Assembly: GCA_037074765.1 (NCBI GenBank)
Contig: JBAMDO010000009.1
Location: 62,001-126,000, forward strand
Direction: 5' to 3'
DNA length: 64,000 bases
Source of the DNA: Mansonella perstans
Taxonomy: Eukaryota > Nematoda > Chromadorea > Rhabditida > Onchocercidae
In this document: positions 11,501 to 26,500 of the stretch, piece after piece
Numbering within the stretch: position 1 is the stretch's first letter
Layout: each line of letters begins with the position of its first letter
Notes under the pieces: generated by a model
The model's database searches: none
Seen by the model: only the letters and a program-made list of their open reading frames with translations
What the model was told of the DNA's origin: nothing
Translations under genes and position numbers: made by a program

Positions 11501-14500
11501 GCTACTTTATAGAGTGATCACGAATATTGTTTATAACGGACAAAAAAAGTAGCATAGCTTATTTCAGTGATTCTCAACCTGCAGTTATTTGTAATTGTCA
11601 TCTTTGTTCATATATGCCAATGAAATTTCCGACTAGTAGTTCGCGAAACTAACTAATTACGAGGATCCGTGTGATAGTAGAAACTTAAATTTTTTTTTTA
11701 AACTAAAAGTTCAAAGTTTTAATTAGAGTTTATTTTCGAATTAATAGGATTTTTTTTTTTTGAGTCTTGTAATCTTTGCTACAGAAATAAAAAAGTTAAA
11801 GTGCTCGTTGGTTAAGAAAAATTTGGGAATCGCTGATAACAGCGATGTTATTTCCCGTTTTGTTGATAAGGACATTTATCGGTCACTCCGTAAAGCGCTC
11901 AGATAAACAACACTGTTTTAATTCGCTTATCTTACACTCTTACTCTTCATCTCTTTGGTCCATTTTTCTTAACCACTCTCTAACAATTTTGATCACTCTC
12001 GAACAGTTCGAATTTAAATTTATTTTCCATTTCATTCAAAAAATCATTTCCTTCATTTTATGTCATTCAGGATTGCTTGAAATAAATCCGGAAAAGGAAA
12101 CATTCAAATAGAACGCAAACATGAAATTAAGGGAAAATATATGCATTTATCTACACTTTATGTAATTTCTTCCTTCTTCACACATTCATTTCATTTCTCA
12201 TTGAATAATTTCAAGTTTTATAATTATTCACGCCTGGAAAAATTACGAGGAAATCTAGTGGGAGTTCAGGGAAAAAAAAAAGATTTCATATAGATGGAAT
12301 TAGAAGGAAGATATTTATGCTGTGGAAATGAAGATATTTTTTGGAAAGTGTCATTTAAGTATTGAAAAAGAAATAAAAGGAAAAAGAAAAGATTGTAAAT
12401 AAGAGAAAAGAATGGCGAGATAAAAGAAAGGAATTAGATTAAATATAAATGTGTTAAAATCAATACGTATAATTCTCCTACTCAAATTTTTTATGTTAAT
12501 TTTATTCCAACATTAAAATTGACTATGTTTGCACTTAGCCGACTGATACTACCTGTACTCATTGATTTATTGATTAATTAATTGTTTAGATTGAAAAACA
12601 AATACTTGTTTTCCAATAAAATATATGCTAATATTTCAACATACTAATTAATTATTCTCCAAGTAGTAGAATTTAAAAATTAAATATTAATCTATTTTAA
12701 AGGATAATTTAAGAAAATTTTTCGAAAAAGCGAAGAAATTAATGATATTAGCAGAAAAAAAAAATCTGTGAAAGGAAAAAAAGTCATCGATCTGAAATTT
12801 TTTTCAAAAATTGTATTTGCAATGTTAAAATTTTGATAGCAAAACATTGTGACAACGATAAATGATGATACAAACACTTAGTTCATCATAAAAATACTCA
12901 AGCAGAAAACACTGATGTAATTTAATGTCTAATGATTGAAAAGATATCCAGAGTAAAAAAGTTAATTTCAGTATGCTCGAAAATACATTTATTGAATTGA
13001 TAAATAATGAGAAAATGATTCGTTTAGAGCGTCTATCTAAGATGATGATAATAATTCGATATATTCATTGGTAGTTACTTATTATTTGTAAAGATAATTT
13101 TTAGGATGAACAGCCAATTTCATATATCGTGAACAGATGTCTATTTAATAAATAAAATTACACTGAACACTTTGACTGAAACAAACATTGCATGATCAAC
13201 TATTCCATATTTCTTGTCAAAGTTCACTTAACTCTATCCATTGATGCAGATAAAAATTTGAATGCTGAAAGACTGACCCGGTTAATCAACTACTATTTTT
13301 ACTGAAAAAACTGTAATTTGTTTTGTAATTTGTATACGAAACAATTATTGACTGATTCGTCTTGTCATTCTTTCTCTTATTTCCCAGGTTTTTTTCGAGG
13401 AGAAGAGATTCTATCTGAAGTTAATAACAGTGAAGTTAATAACTGTGGAATCTAATATTATTTCGATTACTATTATTGTAGAATAGAACCGAATCTATTT
13501 TTAACAAGAATTTTTCAGGATTACAAGTCAGAATGTAATTGAGATGTGATATGATATATCAGAAAAAAATTGAGATATCTCATCTTTTTTTTTCAATAAT
13601 AAAAGTACATAGATTTAAATTAATTTCATTTTAAGAAATTGGAAAAAATAAAGAAAAAGAAGAAAAGGGAAAAGAAGGAAGTTTAAACAAGAAAGAAAAA
13701 AAAAAGTTTGAGAAAGGCAGCAAATGAACGAAATTCTACTGACAAGCGGAAGATTGGACAGCTTTCTAAAGTTATCTAAGCGACCAATGTTCCAACAATT
13801 AATACAACTTTTACCGGTCTATCGTTTCTTTTTCCCGATGCTTCCCCTTTCTCCCGTCATTCTTCCTTCAGCACAAAATTGACACCATCCCACTTACTCA
13901 AAAAATCAATTTTGATACCTTTACAGCATCTCGTGTAACTCCTGATGGTACCGCTATTGCAGCTGGAATTTTTCGGGATTTCGTACAACCATTTTTTGGT
14001 TTCATTAAACCGGAAACTTTTCTCGTCTCATCATTATTTTGATTGATGGCTAACTTGGAATTTTTCAGCTCAACTGTTGCTTCGCGACAAGCATTTGCTG
14101 TTATTCCTCCCGTTCCGACCGCTTCCATTGTTGCATATGATTTATCCTGAAGAAAGTAAACAAAAAGTTTCTGAAGAAGAAGAACGGAAATATATTCAGT
14201 AATGGAAAAAGAAGGATGTCATCGAGAAGTATGGAATGTTTGAAATTTCTGCATTGAATTTGAAAAAATCAGAATTTTAAATGGTTCCCTTTTCAATCTA
14301 TTCAATAATTTATCATTAAAAAAGGAAAAGTGTAATTTTTTTAATTGCAATTAAAAGTCGATGACGTCATATATGTATTTATTTCAAAGAGAAATACTAT
14401 TAATGCAAGTTGATGTTTTAAATTGGTTAACTAAATGTAAAATAAAAAGCAACTATTTCAGCGCTCTACTGAACAAGCATATTAATGTCAACATTTTTCT

Positions 14501-17500
14501 TCCGTCCATTTTGCCAAAAAAAAAAAAAAAGCTTGGAGGAACTGAAAATTTGAATATAAAGGGAAATTGAAAATGTATTCATCGAAGTTAACAGAATTTT
14601 TTGGCTTAACACTTCAAGTTTCCTTTTCTTATTTGCCTTTATATAATAAAAAAAGAACAGATATAAAAATTTATTTTCTTTTTTCAGTAATAACAAAATT
14701 TTCAAAAGAGAAGTCCAGCAATACAGTAATATGAAATGTATGATGTGTTTTCTAATGATATGTCATCATGGAGTAATGTGCTTCGTTCGGCGCAATTAAA
14801 TATGTACGTACAATTTCATAGATTAAAAAAATCTTTTTTAAGCTTTTTCAATCTACAGAAACATTCCTTTCTTTTGAAAACATTCAGTTTTAATAGCAAG
14901 AAAAAGAAAGAAAGATACGCACAGATATCTATGTTTTACTACATATAAAATAGAGGAAAAGAGTTTGTAATTTGGTGAATGAAATGGACGGTAATGTTGT
15001 AAAGCCTAATGCGCTTTTATCATCTTTCTGAGTTATTTCAAAAAAAGGAAATATCTCTTTTAATAGATCTGTTCGGTTGTTTTTTTTTCTCTTCTTTCTT
15101 TTCATCTTTTTGAAATTCAAAAAAAAATTATGTCAAACGAGAAAAAGCGAACGAACAGGCTGTGAGAGAGATGAAATAGGCTGAAATCAATAAGTTCAGA
15201 TTTGGCTAATAAAAACAATAGAAAAAGTATTTTTGCCTTTCTGCCTTATCCCAAATTTCATCCTTCTCATGTCTTGTTTAAAAAGAAGCAAAAGAAGAAA
15301 AGAATATTTTTTTGATTTCAATGTTTCCATGTTTCATGGATTTTGAATGATTAAAATTCGAAATCATTGCATCAATTTTTGTTAAAAATTTGTGCAGGTT
15401 TATTGCTCTGTTATTTTCTGACTTCATTAAAATTTTAAACTTTAAAAGTTTCAATGGCAAATATTCCAAAACTTTTTTAAAATATATCTACATACTTGCC
15501 TTCAAATTTGACCAATAGTTAGAATGAAGTAATGTAAAAAGTTTCTATATTTGATTACATTATGAAATGCATCATGAGAAATGGATAATGTCTAAACACA
15601 ACAAGTATGACATTGAAAAAGACAGAAGTGACCGGTACAGAACATCAGGGCAAAGCACTACTAAATCGGAAATATTATCAATCAATCAAATGGGATTACT
15701 CTCCGGTTATTGATACGAAATTCAAAGTCACATTTTGGAAATTATCTCATGATTGTTTTTTAACATGAAATTTGACACTAACAGATATCTGTTGAAATGA
15801 CTCATTGAACAGTTTTGAATTAGAAAAGACAAACAAACTTTATCTCTATTTCCGCCAAAAAATTTGATTTTGAGCATTTTTTGATTGCCAGCAGATTTGT
15901 CAGTGACACTGCTCGATGCAGAAGTTGAGGGAGCTGTACTGGTGGATGATGGTACTGAGGTATATGCACTGGAACTGCCTAAAGAACTACTTCGAGAAGA
16001 TGGCCTTGATTGTTCATTATTCTTCAGTCTGAAAATGCTAGTTTTCAAATCATTGAAAATTTAACCTCTGACTAATTTTAATTCTAATAATCAAATACCA
16101 AGCAAATTTCAATTTATCAAAATGTCGAACAGATTAAGAATTTTTCATTAATATCATTAAATTGCAATTTGAGATTCATTTATGCTTTATTATTCATAAG
16201 AACTAATTAATAATTGAAATATAGCATTAAATTAAATTATGAGTGAATCATAGAACAAACTATCCCAAAAGCTTCATTTAAATTTTACCTTAAAATTTAA
16301 AAATAAATTCAAAACGTAAAAATACCCTGATGTTTTGATTGCTGATGGACGAATGCGTATGACGGGGGCTCGAAGTGCTGAAGCTTTCGGCGATGAAAGT
16401 TTAGATATGGCTGCGGTTGTACTGGTCGTTTGCAACGAGTAACCTAAAGCATTAATCAACAGTGCATGACATTCCGGAAAAAATAGAAGCATAATTGATT
16501 ACTGAAAATGCGAAAGGTAATTGATTATACTAAAAAAAAAGAATTTTTTTGCTTTGCAATATAACATTGACAACAAAATATTTCAATACAATTGATAAAA
16601 GAGACGAAGAGAAAGAGAAAAAGAGAAAAAAACAAAAAAATGCAGTAAATTTTTGAAAAATAATAAAATTAGTTGTTAGAATATGATCTGAAATGGAAGA
16701 TTTAATTTGTTAAGCGAAAGTTGATGGGAGTAAATCGTAGAAGGAGAAGAAGGATGTGTATAATAGCATCAAGGATGTTTTTGTGACAATATTCGGAGAA
16801 TAATGGGACAGAAAAAAAAAGAGAGAGAAAGTAACCGATAGAAATAATTTGAAGGCAAAATAACAAAGTGAACTTTTATTTGGGTGAAAAAGAAAATTTT
16901 GTAAAAATCAATTTTTCACTATCATTGCGTGATTATTTATAAGTAAATAATATTTTAAAATCTGCATTATTGAACTGATTGTTGTTTATAACTGAACAAT
17001 TATTATTGAACATCAGATGTATGAGGTAAGATTTTGTGAAATAGTTTTGAAATGTGTTTAAATTTAGTTTTATTTTATTTAAAAATGTAAATTTTGTTAA
17101 AATAAAATGGCAGAAAAATGTATAAATGAAAAAAGATTTTGATCATTTTTAATACACTTATTTATGCTGCACTCATCGTCCATTTTCTAGCACTTCAAAT
17201 GCACTAAGTAGCCATCAATTAATGCCCAGCGATAGTGCTTGACTTTATTAACAGCAGCATTAAATAGCCATTCGGGCACTATTTAGCCAAGAATGCTAGG
17301 CATAACAATTGGTACGGAATCCATAATGCTCATAATATTACAGATTACGCACTAGCATTGCTAATTTGTTACTATCCAAATAGCATTTTCAGCTCTGATG
17401 CCTAGCAAGTTTTCATTACAGCTAAATTCCCATGTGGAATTGACTAAGCTGTAAAAAATGGAAGAAACTTTGTTGATTAATGTTTTTCTTAAATTTAACT

Positions 17501-20500
17501 GAATTTTTATAATAGTTCATTGAAATGGATATTTATGAGAACTGTCAATCATTTCTTAAACCGCAATCTTTGCAAAAAAAACCCAAAATTTAATTGAAAT
17601 GAATTAGAATGAATCAGTAGAAGATAATTAAGCTATTGCTATTAAATGTTTCCAATTTTTTCCAAATTATGAAAGTTATTTAACACAGGAAAAGCAAGCT
17701 ACTGACTGTTCATAGAATTTTTAAAAATTTTATAAATTTTCATTGTTACGTAGAAAACTTTCTAAATTAATCAAAGAAAATTGAATATCAAATCACGCGA
17801 CGGTATAAAACTAAACAACTCTGTCACCATCGCCGTCGCCAAAAAGTAATAATCTTAAAAAATTATTTTACCGTTTGTCATAGTCAAAGTTCGCTTAGAG
17901 AAGTATTTTTCTACCAGAGCCACACATACATCCATCTATAATCGAAGATTGTATTCCTAATCAAATTTTACAAACAAGATACGCAAAAATGACATCAAAG
18001 AAGCATGTAAAGCATGAAATGCAAAAAAGGCCGCTTAAGTATTCCCCTTATCTATTCAATTTAATTATATGTTCAGATATCTTTAGCTTCCGATAACATA
18101 TTCGAGGAAACTTATTTTTAACCAATTAATACTATTAACTTCCATTGACTCAGTCTCATTTATAATTTCAATCAGTTAGAAAAACACATTCCTTTGCATT
18201 TTGATTCGAAGAATTGACTATTAAATCCAACTGATATCGTGACTTTCTCGAATCCTCACTCAAATTCCTCGAAAAACTTAAAACCAAATGCAAATTTCTC
18301 AGCATATTTTAATTGTTCATTCAAACGTGGCTTGTTAGCAATGCATCAGTAAAAAACACTGGATAAGAGATTGCAGAGAAAATGTGAGTGATATTTGAAT
18401 GCAAAGTGACTGATTACAATGAGAACTCAGATTAGAAGTAAGCAGAATTTGTATTTGATTGTATTTTTAATCAAAATGAGACTTAAAAACAAAAAGAAAA
18501 AAGAATTGAAGCATCGTCGAAAATTTTCGAAAAATTGATAATAAGTGAATTATAATTGCTTGCTCTGATCGGATCACGTTGAAGTAAAGAGAAGGACAGC
18601 GTTGCTATCCAGTTTTCAAACAATAGAAGGTTAAACATTCGTCTAGCCGGAACAAGCAATGAAGATGGCTTTTTTTGATTCCCGCATTAAGCAGCAGAAT
18701 TCCGGAATGTTAGCAGGAAATATATTGTGGAGCTAGCTGACAATATTTGTCGTAAATAATCTTTTTCCAGTAACTTCACAGCCACTTCTTACATCGCTTA
18801 GTTTATTCCTTTTCCACTTTTCGCTCAGAGAAAAAGTGCGTAACTAACTTTGAGAAATTCCTAAGACAAACTCCGATTGGTCGGTCCTGCATTGTAATCA
18901 GTCAATATTATTTCTGATGGTAACGATTATATTTTAACTCTCATTTGGCTTAGTTATGCGAGAACCGGCAGAAAAAGAAAAAATTAAGGAAAAAGGAAGT
19001 ATTCCCTAAGGAAAATGAAATTATTTCAAATAGGTTATAATAGCCAACTCGCACGGAATTAATAGGACATAAGCAAACGTAAAGAAATTATTGATGAATT
19101 TTAATGACACTTGCGCTCTTTGCTTATTACTTAATTCCCATGGCAAACTCTTTCTGAAACTTTATTCAAAACTTAAAGTTAACAGCTGCTTCATTTCAAA
19201 AGTTGTAGCATAAGAAAATAGATTTATTCATTGCAATTTTCAGTATACTATACTCCATATCCTGAGCTTTTTTTTTGACATTATACTGTATTCCATAAGC
19301 TTCCGCTAACATCATACTGTATTCTATTTTCCTCAGGATTCCATAATTATTCTTACCATTCGTATTATCAATTGTTATTCTGCTGGTTGAATTAGATGAT
19401 AAATATATACAATACCCAAACTGAATATCTAATTAAACATTTCTACACAAAAAAAAACTAATTTTAAATTAATTATTTGATTTTAAATTGTAATTAGATT
19501 TTTTCAAATTTAAGAAGTGGAAAAGACAAAAGAACAAATTAAAAAAGATGAAAACTAATGCAAAAAAAAGAAGAAAATCAATGGATCAGTTCTCACTAAG
19601 CTTTAAAAAAATCTCGATCCTTTAAAAACGGAAAATTACTAATGAAGCCAATTCAAAGCGTTAATGTCCAATTTCACAGCACAATTTGAAATCGATCCGA
19701 CATTGCGAGTATTGCTGCTAAAACACAAATAAGAAAAAAACTAAAATATAGAATAATAGTAGGACTTAGACTTTGCCATAGGCTAAAAATAGTTTAATAC
19801 AATTAATAATGCGAAGAAATTTGAATAAATTAAAAAGTTGAAAGCGGCCATTTTTCGCAGTTAAGTCAAAGTTTTGAGTAAAATGGGCCATTAAAGCTAA
19901 AACATCCCAGCATTGCAAGTCTTTCACTTGACACATTTCACCCTGACTACAACATGTAAATCTTACCCTGAATATATGATGTTATTTCGGGATTGTAGCT
20001 TAATTTTTGGTCAAGGAACTCAAGGAAGATGAGGTCAGTCAAGAAAAAAATGGGTAGCTTCATATTTGCTTCATTCTTACAATTATAAATGCTAATTATC
20101 GAATTCATTCATCCATTCACGCAATACTTTTGAAATAAATTACTTTTTATATGTTAATGGATTTTACTACTGTTCCCATTAATTCTTTACATTCATGTAT
20201 CCTATTGTGTTAAAATTTAAATAGAAGAAAATTGAAAAATTAGAATAATCGCACTAAAAAATTTACACGGAAATGTTCAAACAATAAATAAAATTTGATC
20301 AAATTTAACGTAAATTTTAATCTTCCCATCCTTAATCTATCCATTTCAATCCTATGTCAATAGTTTCCCTTTGAGAAGAAAGTGATGAATATAGAGCTAA
20401 CGAGATCCCTCAAATGCCGATTAACATAACTTGTTTACGAATTTCACAATCCGTTTAGTTGCGGTTGATCATGCACTCATTATTCCTGTCTTCTTTAATT

Positions 20501-23500
20501 ACTGCATCTTCATGAAACAATTGAAATTCAAAATTCAAAATTAAGCTTCTGAGTGAATAAGATCTGGCGTCTCAATCTGAGTCATTTTAATTATTATGTA
20601 ATTCAGACCGATTCTCTGCGAGAAAACGCGGTCTACACCACAAAGCACAATTCTTTTCAGCTTCATTACATAACAATCAGAGAATGAAATAATTAAACAA
20701 TGACGATATGAAAGTCACTTTATATTCCAGTTTATCGCATTAGTCTGAGTTACTTGCTGTCATAGAAAAGAAAATTAATTAAGGATAGTTTGACAAATTC
20801 AAAAAAATTATGTAATTGAATGTTATGTCTTTCGTAACTGCTGATTTCATTAATTAAATTAACTAATTATTTTTGTGAAAAAGATCTTTTGTAAAAATAA
20901 TTCTTAACATTTAGCAGCATTTGCTGAAAAATAAAGTAAATTAAGTGCGTACAAATCATAAACTGGCAATTATGCTCTCACCAAATTTTATTAGCGACAA
21001 TAATTGAAATAAGATTAGAAAGAGACTATCATTAAAAGGTCGAATTAATTTTAGTCAAATTAAAATGATAAATTACATAAACTAATCTACGATATCAGGA
21101 GGAATTTTCACCCTTATAAAGTTTCTAAGATTGATTCTAAATAATAAATAGATTGTTAAGAATCAAAAGTGTGGGAATGAAGTTCATCATATATGAAGGA
21201 AAAAAGTCTTAAAAGAATTATCAGGCAGTTAATAATGAATGTCGTTTGTATCATGAAATCAAAAATTATCGTATTCTTATAGGTAAGTCAATTTCATGCT
21301 AATTCATCAATCGAATTTTATTAATTTGCAAAATTTTCATCACTTTCTTCTACACCAATTTTATAAATCATTGAAGCTAGAAATCATTGAATTCCATTTG
21401 AAATTTATGTTTCTAATTGTAGGAAATGATAATGAGAGAAAATGCACAACAATTAATTGATTAATTAATTTTCTTTTCCATATGATAAATTTTGTCATAA
21501 CTGAAGTCAATAAGCGCAGCATAACAGTAAATATATTTAATCAAAATAATTGCTCGTTGATTTATATTACTTTTCCTTTCATAGATCATAGATATTTTCC
21601 TTTCAACCTCGTCAATTTTTTTTCTTTTCACAACGACAGTTTTCAATATCGCTCAATATTCAATTTATTGTTTTCATTTCAACTCTTCATCGACTTTTTC
21701 TCTTTTGGCTTACACTATTAAATCATTATTTATATTATATTTAGTACAATAGAAAGGACACCGTTAATGAAATAATGAAAAACAAAGACAGAAATGAAAA
21801 CAAAAGATTTGTCACCATACTGATCAAATGAAAAGTAATATTACCGATTGGTAACGAAAGCAAAAGGTCAACGATCTTATCTCTATTCAAAATGTGGCTG
21901 TGAGTTTTAGCAATTGTACATTATGAATTCATAGATGTGTTATACAACAGAACTTTGCAGTGTATTAGAATGAAATGGAACGAACATACATACCTTCCTT
22001 GGCCACGTTTCTTGTTGATGTTGCCAGACGTGAGTTAGCTGCCGTTGTATTCGAGTGAATCGCCGTTGAAATACGAATTGATGGTGATGGAAGTCTGAAA
22101 ATTTATCATAGCAGAATATATTTATATCAAGAAACGTATGTGTGCATGTGTCTGTCTGTCTGTCTGTTATTTTGAACAAAACAAAAAAACAAGCCAATTA
22201 TATTGCAAATTTTTATAATACCTGACAACAGTCGCGAAGCAAAAAATGACTATGAAAATTCAAAATTTACACCAAAAGTCGTTAGAAATTTTCACTCGAA
22301 TTGAATTTTCAAAGGGCATACTAATCTCTGACAAATTTATTCTAACCATTCTATGTTTTATTCTACTTTTGTACATCCCATCCTTAAATTAATGCAAATT
22401 TAAAATTGATTAAGCAGAAAGCTGAAGTAATATAAAATTGAATTATCATTTCACAGAGTCATAGTGCATCTTAAACAAAGCCTATATTTCTTGGTCATCT
22501 ATGCCACTATCGGCAATCTCTCAATACAATGCCTTGAAAGTTGAAAGTAATCATAAAGAGCTTTTATCCTCATTAGAAATTGAAATCGTTGTCAGATTTC
22601 ATGTTGAAAGTATTAAATTACAAATTGCTATTTCTAGCAAATGTTTCATTATTTTAACTACCATTATTTCTACTATAATAATGCTACTCCTGTAATTATC
22701 GCAGCTGGTGCAAGCTGTTTATTAGTTCTACACCATAACTATTTCAATGTTATCAAACTTTAGAGCAATTAACTGTCATCTGCTATGCAACCATATCACA
22801 ATGGCAGTGTCAACTAATTACTTCCAATATCGGAGAGATAGCGACCTATCACGATGAAGGAATTTCAATTTATCTACATTTTATTATAAATTTGCTTCCG
22901 AAAAATTCCGCGTCTATTAAATAATATTACAAAATTGTAATGCAATTAATGAAACAATAATTAAATGTGCAATGAAAGATTATAAATATTAATTAAAGAC
23001 GAAATTTTTTATGAATAAAAATTCCTAAAATTCATAGAGAGCTTTTAAAAAAAGTTGATAAAACATCTAAATGATTGGAAGTTGTGCTTTTTTCTAAGCA
23101 TTGCTATATGCATGCAATTATTGTTTGCTTTTGCAAATTCTTTTGCATGTTGCATGTCAATATTAGCATTGCATCATCTATCAGTTGCCAGTATGATATG
23201 AGCTGGTTGGAATTGCAGTTCTAAATAAACACAGCTATATTATGCTCTTTCTTGCCTACGGCTTATTCTTGCCTTATGTTTCTTGCTTGGTTAGTCATTT
23301 AATATTTGCCTTCTATTTTATGGCTCGTTCAAGCCATTATGGAAGCAAAATTGATCTCAAGAAAATTGAGGAACAATTTTTTTTTTTTTTTGATAATTGA
23401 TGAATAAAGACAAGAAGTAATTTTGTTTCTAGGGTATTCAGCCTGTAAACTTACAAAAAAAATAAAGGAAGCATTATGAAAGAGCAGACAATTTTAAAGA

Positions 23501-26500
23501 TAACTGATGTAATGACTGAGCGGATGTTGACAATTGGATATTGACAATGACCAATAGGCATTGGAAATGATCCCTTTGAACAAATAAGTTGTCAAAAATG
23601 ACCCAATAGGCATTGGAAATGACCCCTTTGAATAAATAAGTTGTCAAAAAATAGCGCACTACGAAAGTAATTCAATAAGTGGTATTACGAATCTTCATTA
23701 TCTGCTAAAAAATTTTTGTATTTTCAAAAAAACAGTTTTGTTAGACGAATAAAACTTGTCCGGAATCAGTAATAAAGATTCTTTTTTTTTTTTTTTGCAA
23801 AATAAAGCACTAATAAAATCTCTGAGCGAAGCAAAGAACTAAATTATAGCACCGTATGACATCAATTTTCTTTGAATTAACAAAATTTATCTGAGAATAC
23901 CAATTTGACATAGCAGAAGTTCTTTTTAGTTGATCAATAAGAATAATGATTAGATTTTTTGGACAATAAGCATGAAGCATAGAAGAAATGATAACGATGT
24001 ATTAAGTATCCGAAACGATAATATTGATAATTAGAGATTGGATTGCGATAGAAAGAAGATGTGAATATGTGATATCCTTGCTAATGCTGATAGTTCTGTT
24101 TTTTTTTTGTAAAGTGTTTTGATCTACCGTCGCTGCAAATTCCTTTTTCACAGGAAAAGCCCGAAAAGTGCAGGTAACAGAAAATGAACCAAAGAAGAGA
24201 TATTTGTCAAATAATAGAAAATCGTTTAAAAAAAAAAGAGATGGAGGAATTTGTTGTTGAAAGAAAAAGAGAGGCTATGCTTGTCAATTGTGTCACCTCG
24301 AATAGCACAAACGATTGTATTTTTTCCACGCGATTTGCTCTTTTCGTAAGTTCTAGTGATGGGAAAATGTTTCGCCTCAGAAATCCATTTTAAGCTTCAA
24401 AATTTCTAGATGACCCAAGATATGCACTCATTTCCTTGAGTATAAAAAAGCATCAGACTGAGCAAGGAATTTAGCAAGCGCAAAGTGATTTATTTCAACG
24501 ATTTGGGTGGAAAACAAATCCACAATTTTGCATGTTCTTTTCTTTTTTCTCTCCTTCTTTCTCCTACGAAGATTTACTGATTTAAATCTTAGACATTTTC
24601 CTTTTAGATTTTAAACCTGTTAAAAATTTTTTTGTATTTTCAGTAACTTTGTTTAGCAAAATATTTTTTTCGCAACAAAATAAAAAAGAATAGATGAAAT
24701 ATGATGCAATGCATATATTTATTGTTCGCAAGAGCAGCAAATTCTGAATTTCCGTTATTTGAAAGCCTAATATTTTTCAAATCTTGCTTTACAAATGGAA
24801 CTGGAAAAAAAAACAATTGTGTTAATTAAAAGAAAAATTTTGCAAAACATACTTGCTACTCGGAGGCATTGCTAACGTTGTGTTGCTCCTTCCCGTGTTA
24901 CTATTTTTCGTTTTCAGTTGCGTTGCTTCAGAAGTGATGCTGGAAGTTTCAGAAGAATGCACAATGGCTGAAACAATAATTAGTAAGCTGGCAAGACGGA
25001 AAATTTAGCATCGAACTTGGAATAAAACATTCGTAATAGGAATGAGCGTCGCATGCCGAATTATCAATAAATGGGTGAAAGTGATTAAAAAATGAAAAAG
25101 CAAGAGGAAGAAGTGAATTGATTTCATGGTATGATTCACAGCTAATAATTTCATGACTGATAATTTAATGACAACATATAAGGGAAATGAACGGATACGT
25201 ACTATTGGAAAATTTCAAAAACTATAAACAAACTATAATTGTTGAAGAACTTTTTCAACATTCTTTTGCCTCTATTATTTCAACAGAAACTATTACATCG
25301 CATCAAAATGAATTAAGAACAAGACAACTAACAAAAGCAAAAGTTTCACTGAATTTTTTTAAAAGTGTTTTAAAATGAAAAAAATCGTTCTTTTCCTCAA
25401 ACATTATTACAGCATACCGGTAGCTGCAGCCGCAGCTCGGAGAGATTGCTTAATTCGTTGCTTATACACTGATAAACCGTAAAGTAGCGAAAGAATCGCA
25501 CCCAAATGACCGTTCAAAATGTCTGCAAAACATATTTTCATTATATTTCAAGAACTTTTCACTACGAATTTAAATATAGCCATCATACAACTTATGCTTT
25601 TTTCAGCCATAAAAACCGTTTCCCTTGAATTTCAGCAATTTTCTTCAGTTAGCAATGAATTTCTGATATTATCCTTCAGAATTAGATTTACTTATGTTTT
25701 TTAAAAATTACTGTATTATTGCTACTGAGAAGTTTTTATATTTAGCAATTAGAAAATTTATTAGCTAAACAACTAAAACCGCGCAGAATTCTGCCAGATT
25801 CGTCATGCCAATTGTTTTACAAATTTTTGTGCTACTATCTTTTCGGAGGACAAAAATTGTTTGTATTTTTTTTAGTCGATTGATAAAATGCCTATATGAA
25901 TTACATGAAACCATTCGAAGGGTCAAAGTTCATTCATTTTTATCACTAGGCAAAAAAGGATAATTTGACGCGACATTTGATGCAACAAGTTGTTGCTTAA
26001 TTTGCAAATAAATAAATGAAAAATAAAATGGATACTTCTTTTCCGCAATCTTTTATTTAACCTTTTATTAATATCACAACCTTTACTAGTGTTGAAATTA
26101 ATTAGAAAATAGAAAATATCGTTGAAATTAATGTTGAAATTAATTAAAAAATTAAACATTAAACCATTTTCTAAGCCATTTTCTATCGTTTCACGTAAAA
26201 TAAGAGCGAATTTTAAAATTGCAACTTTACATATTTATGAGAAAGAAACGGAAATTTTGATTATTTTGTGACTAATTCAAATAAATTGTTCTATTATTGG
26301 GAAGAAATAAATAAGTGAAAAACTTAGGTGTAGTTAAAAGAATTTCAAACTCATTCGAAACTGAAAAAAGAAAAGTAAATGAAAACACCGAGAAGGAAGA
26401 GGGAAAAGGATTTAAATGCATGGAATATAAATTTCACACATCCAATCTTCCAGGTAAGAATGCACATGTGTCTATATACATGCACGCCCTTTTCAAAAAA

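Larger units (their letters stand above)
16444..21993 (-). other. intron 7 of unc-53 (5.6 kb)
   Basis: Phase 1. Contains two blocks that are richer in G and C than the surrounding intron (17161-17460 and 18550-18990, listed separately). No exon was recognised that joins exons 7 and 8. Confidence 0.82.
22095..24852 (-). other. intron 6 of unc-53 (2.8 kb)
   Basis: Phase 2. Contains a GTCT microsatellite next to the exon 7 acceptor (22150-22166) and a 52-bp direct duplication (23542-23651). Otherwise AT-rich with no recognised gene. Confidence 0.82.

Noticed and set aside
13919..14146. RKIP in exon 10 as an SxIP end-binding motif
   Set aside because: The Ser or Thr required two residues before Ile-Pro is Arg here.
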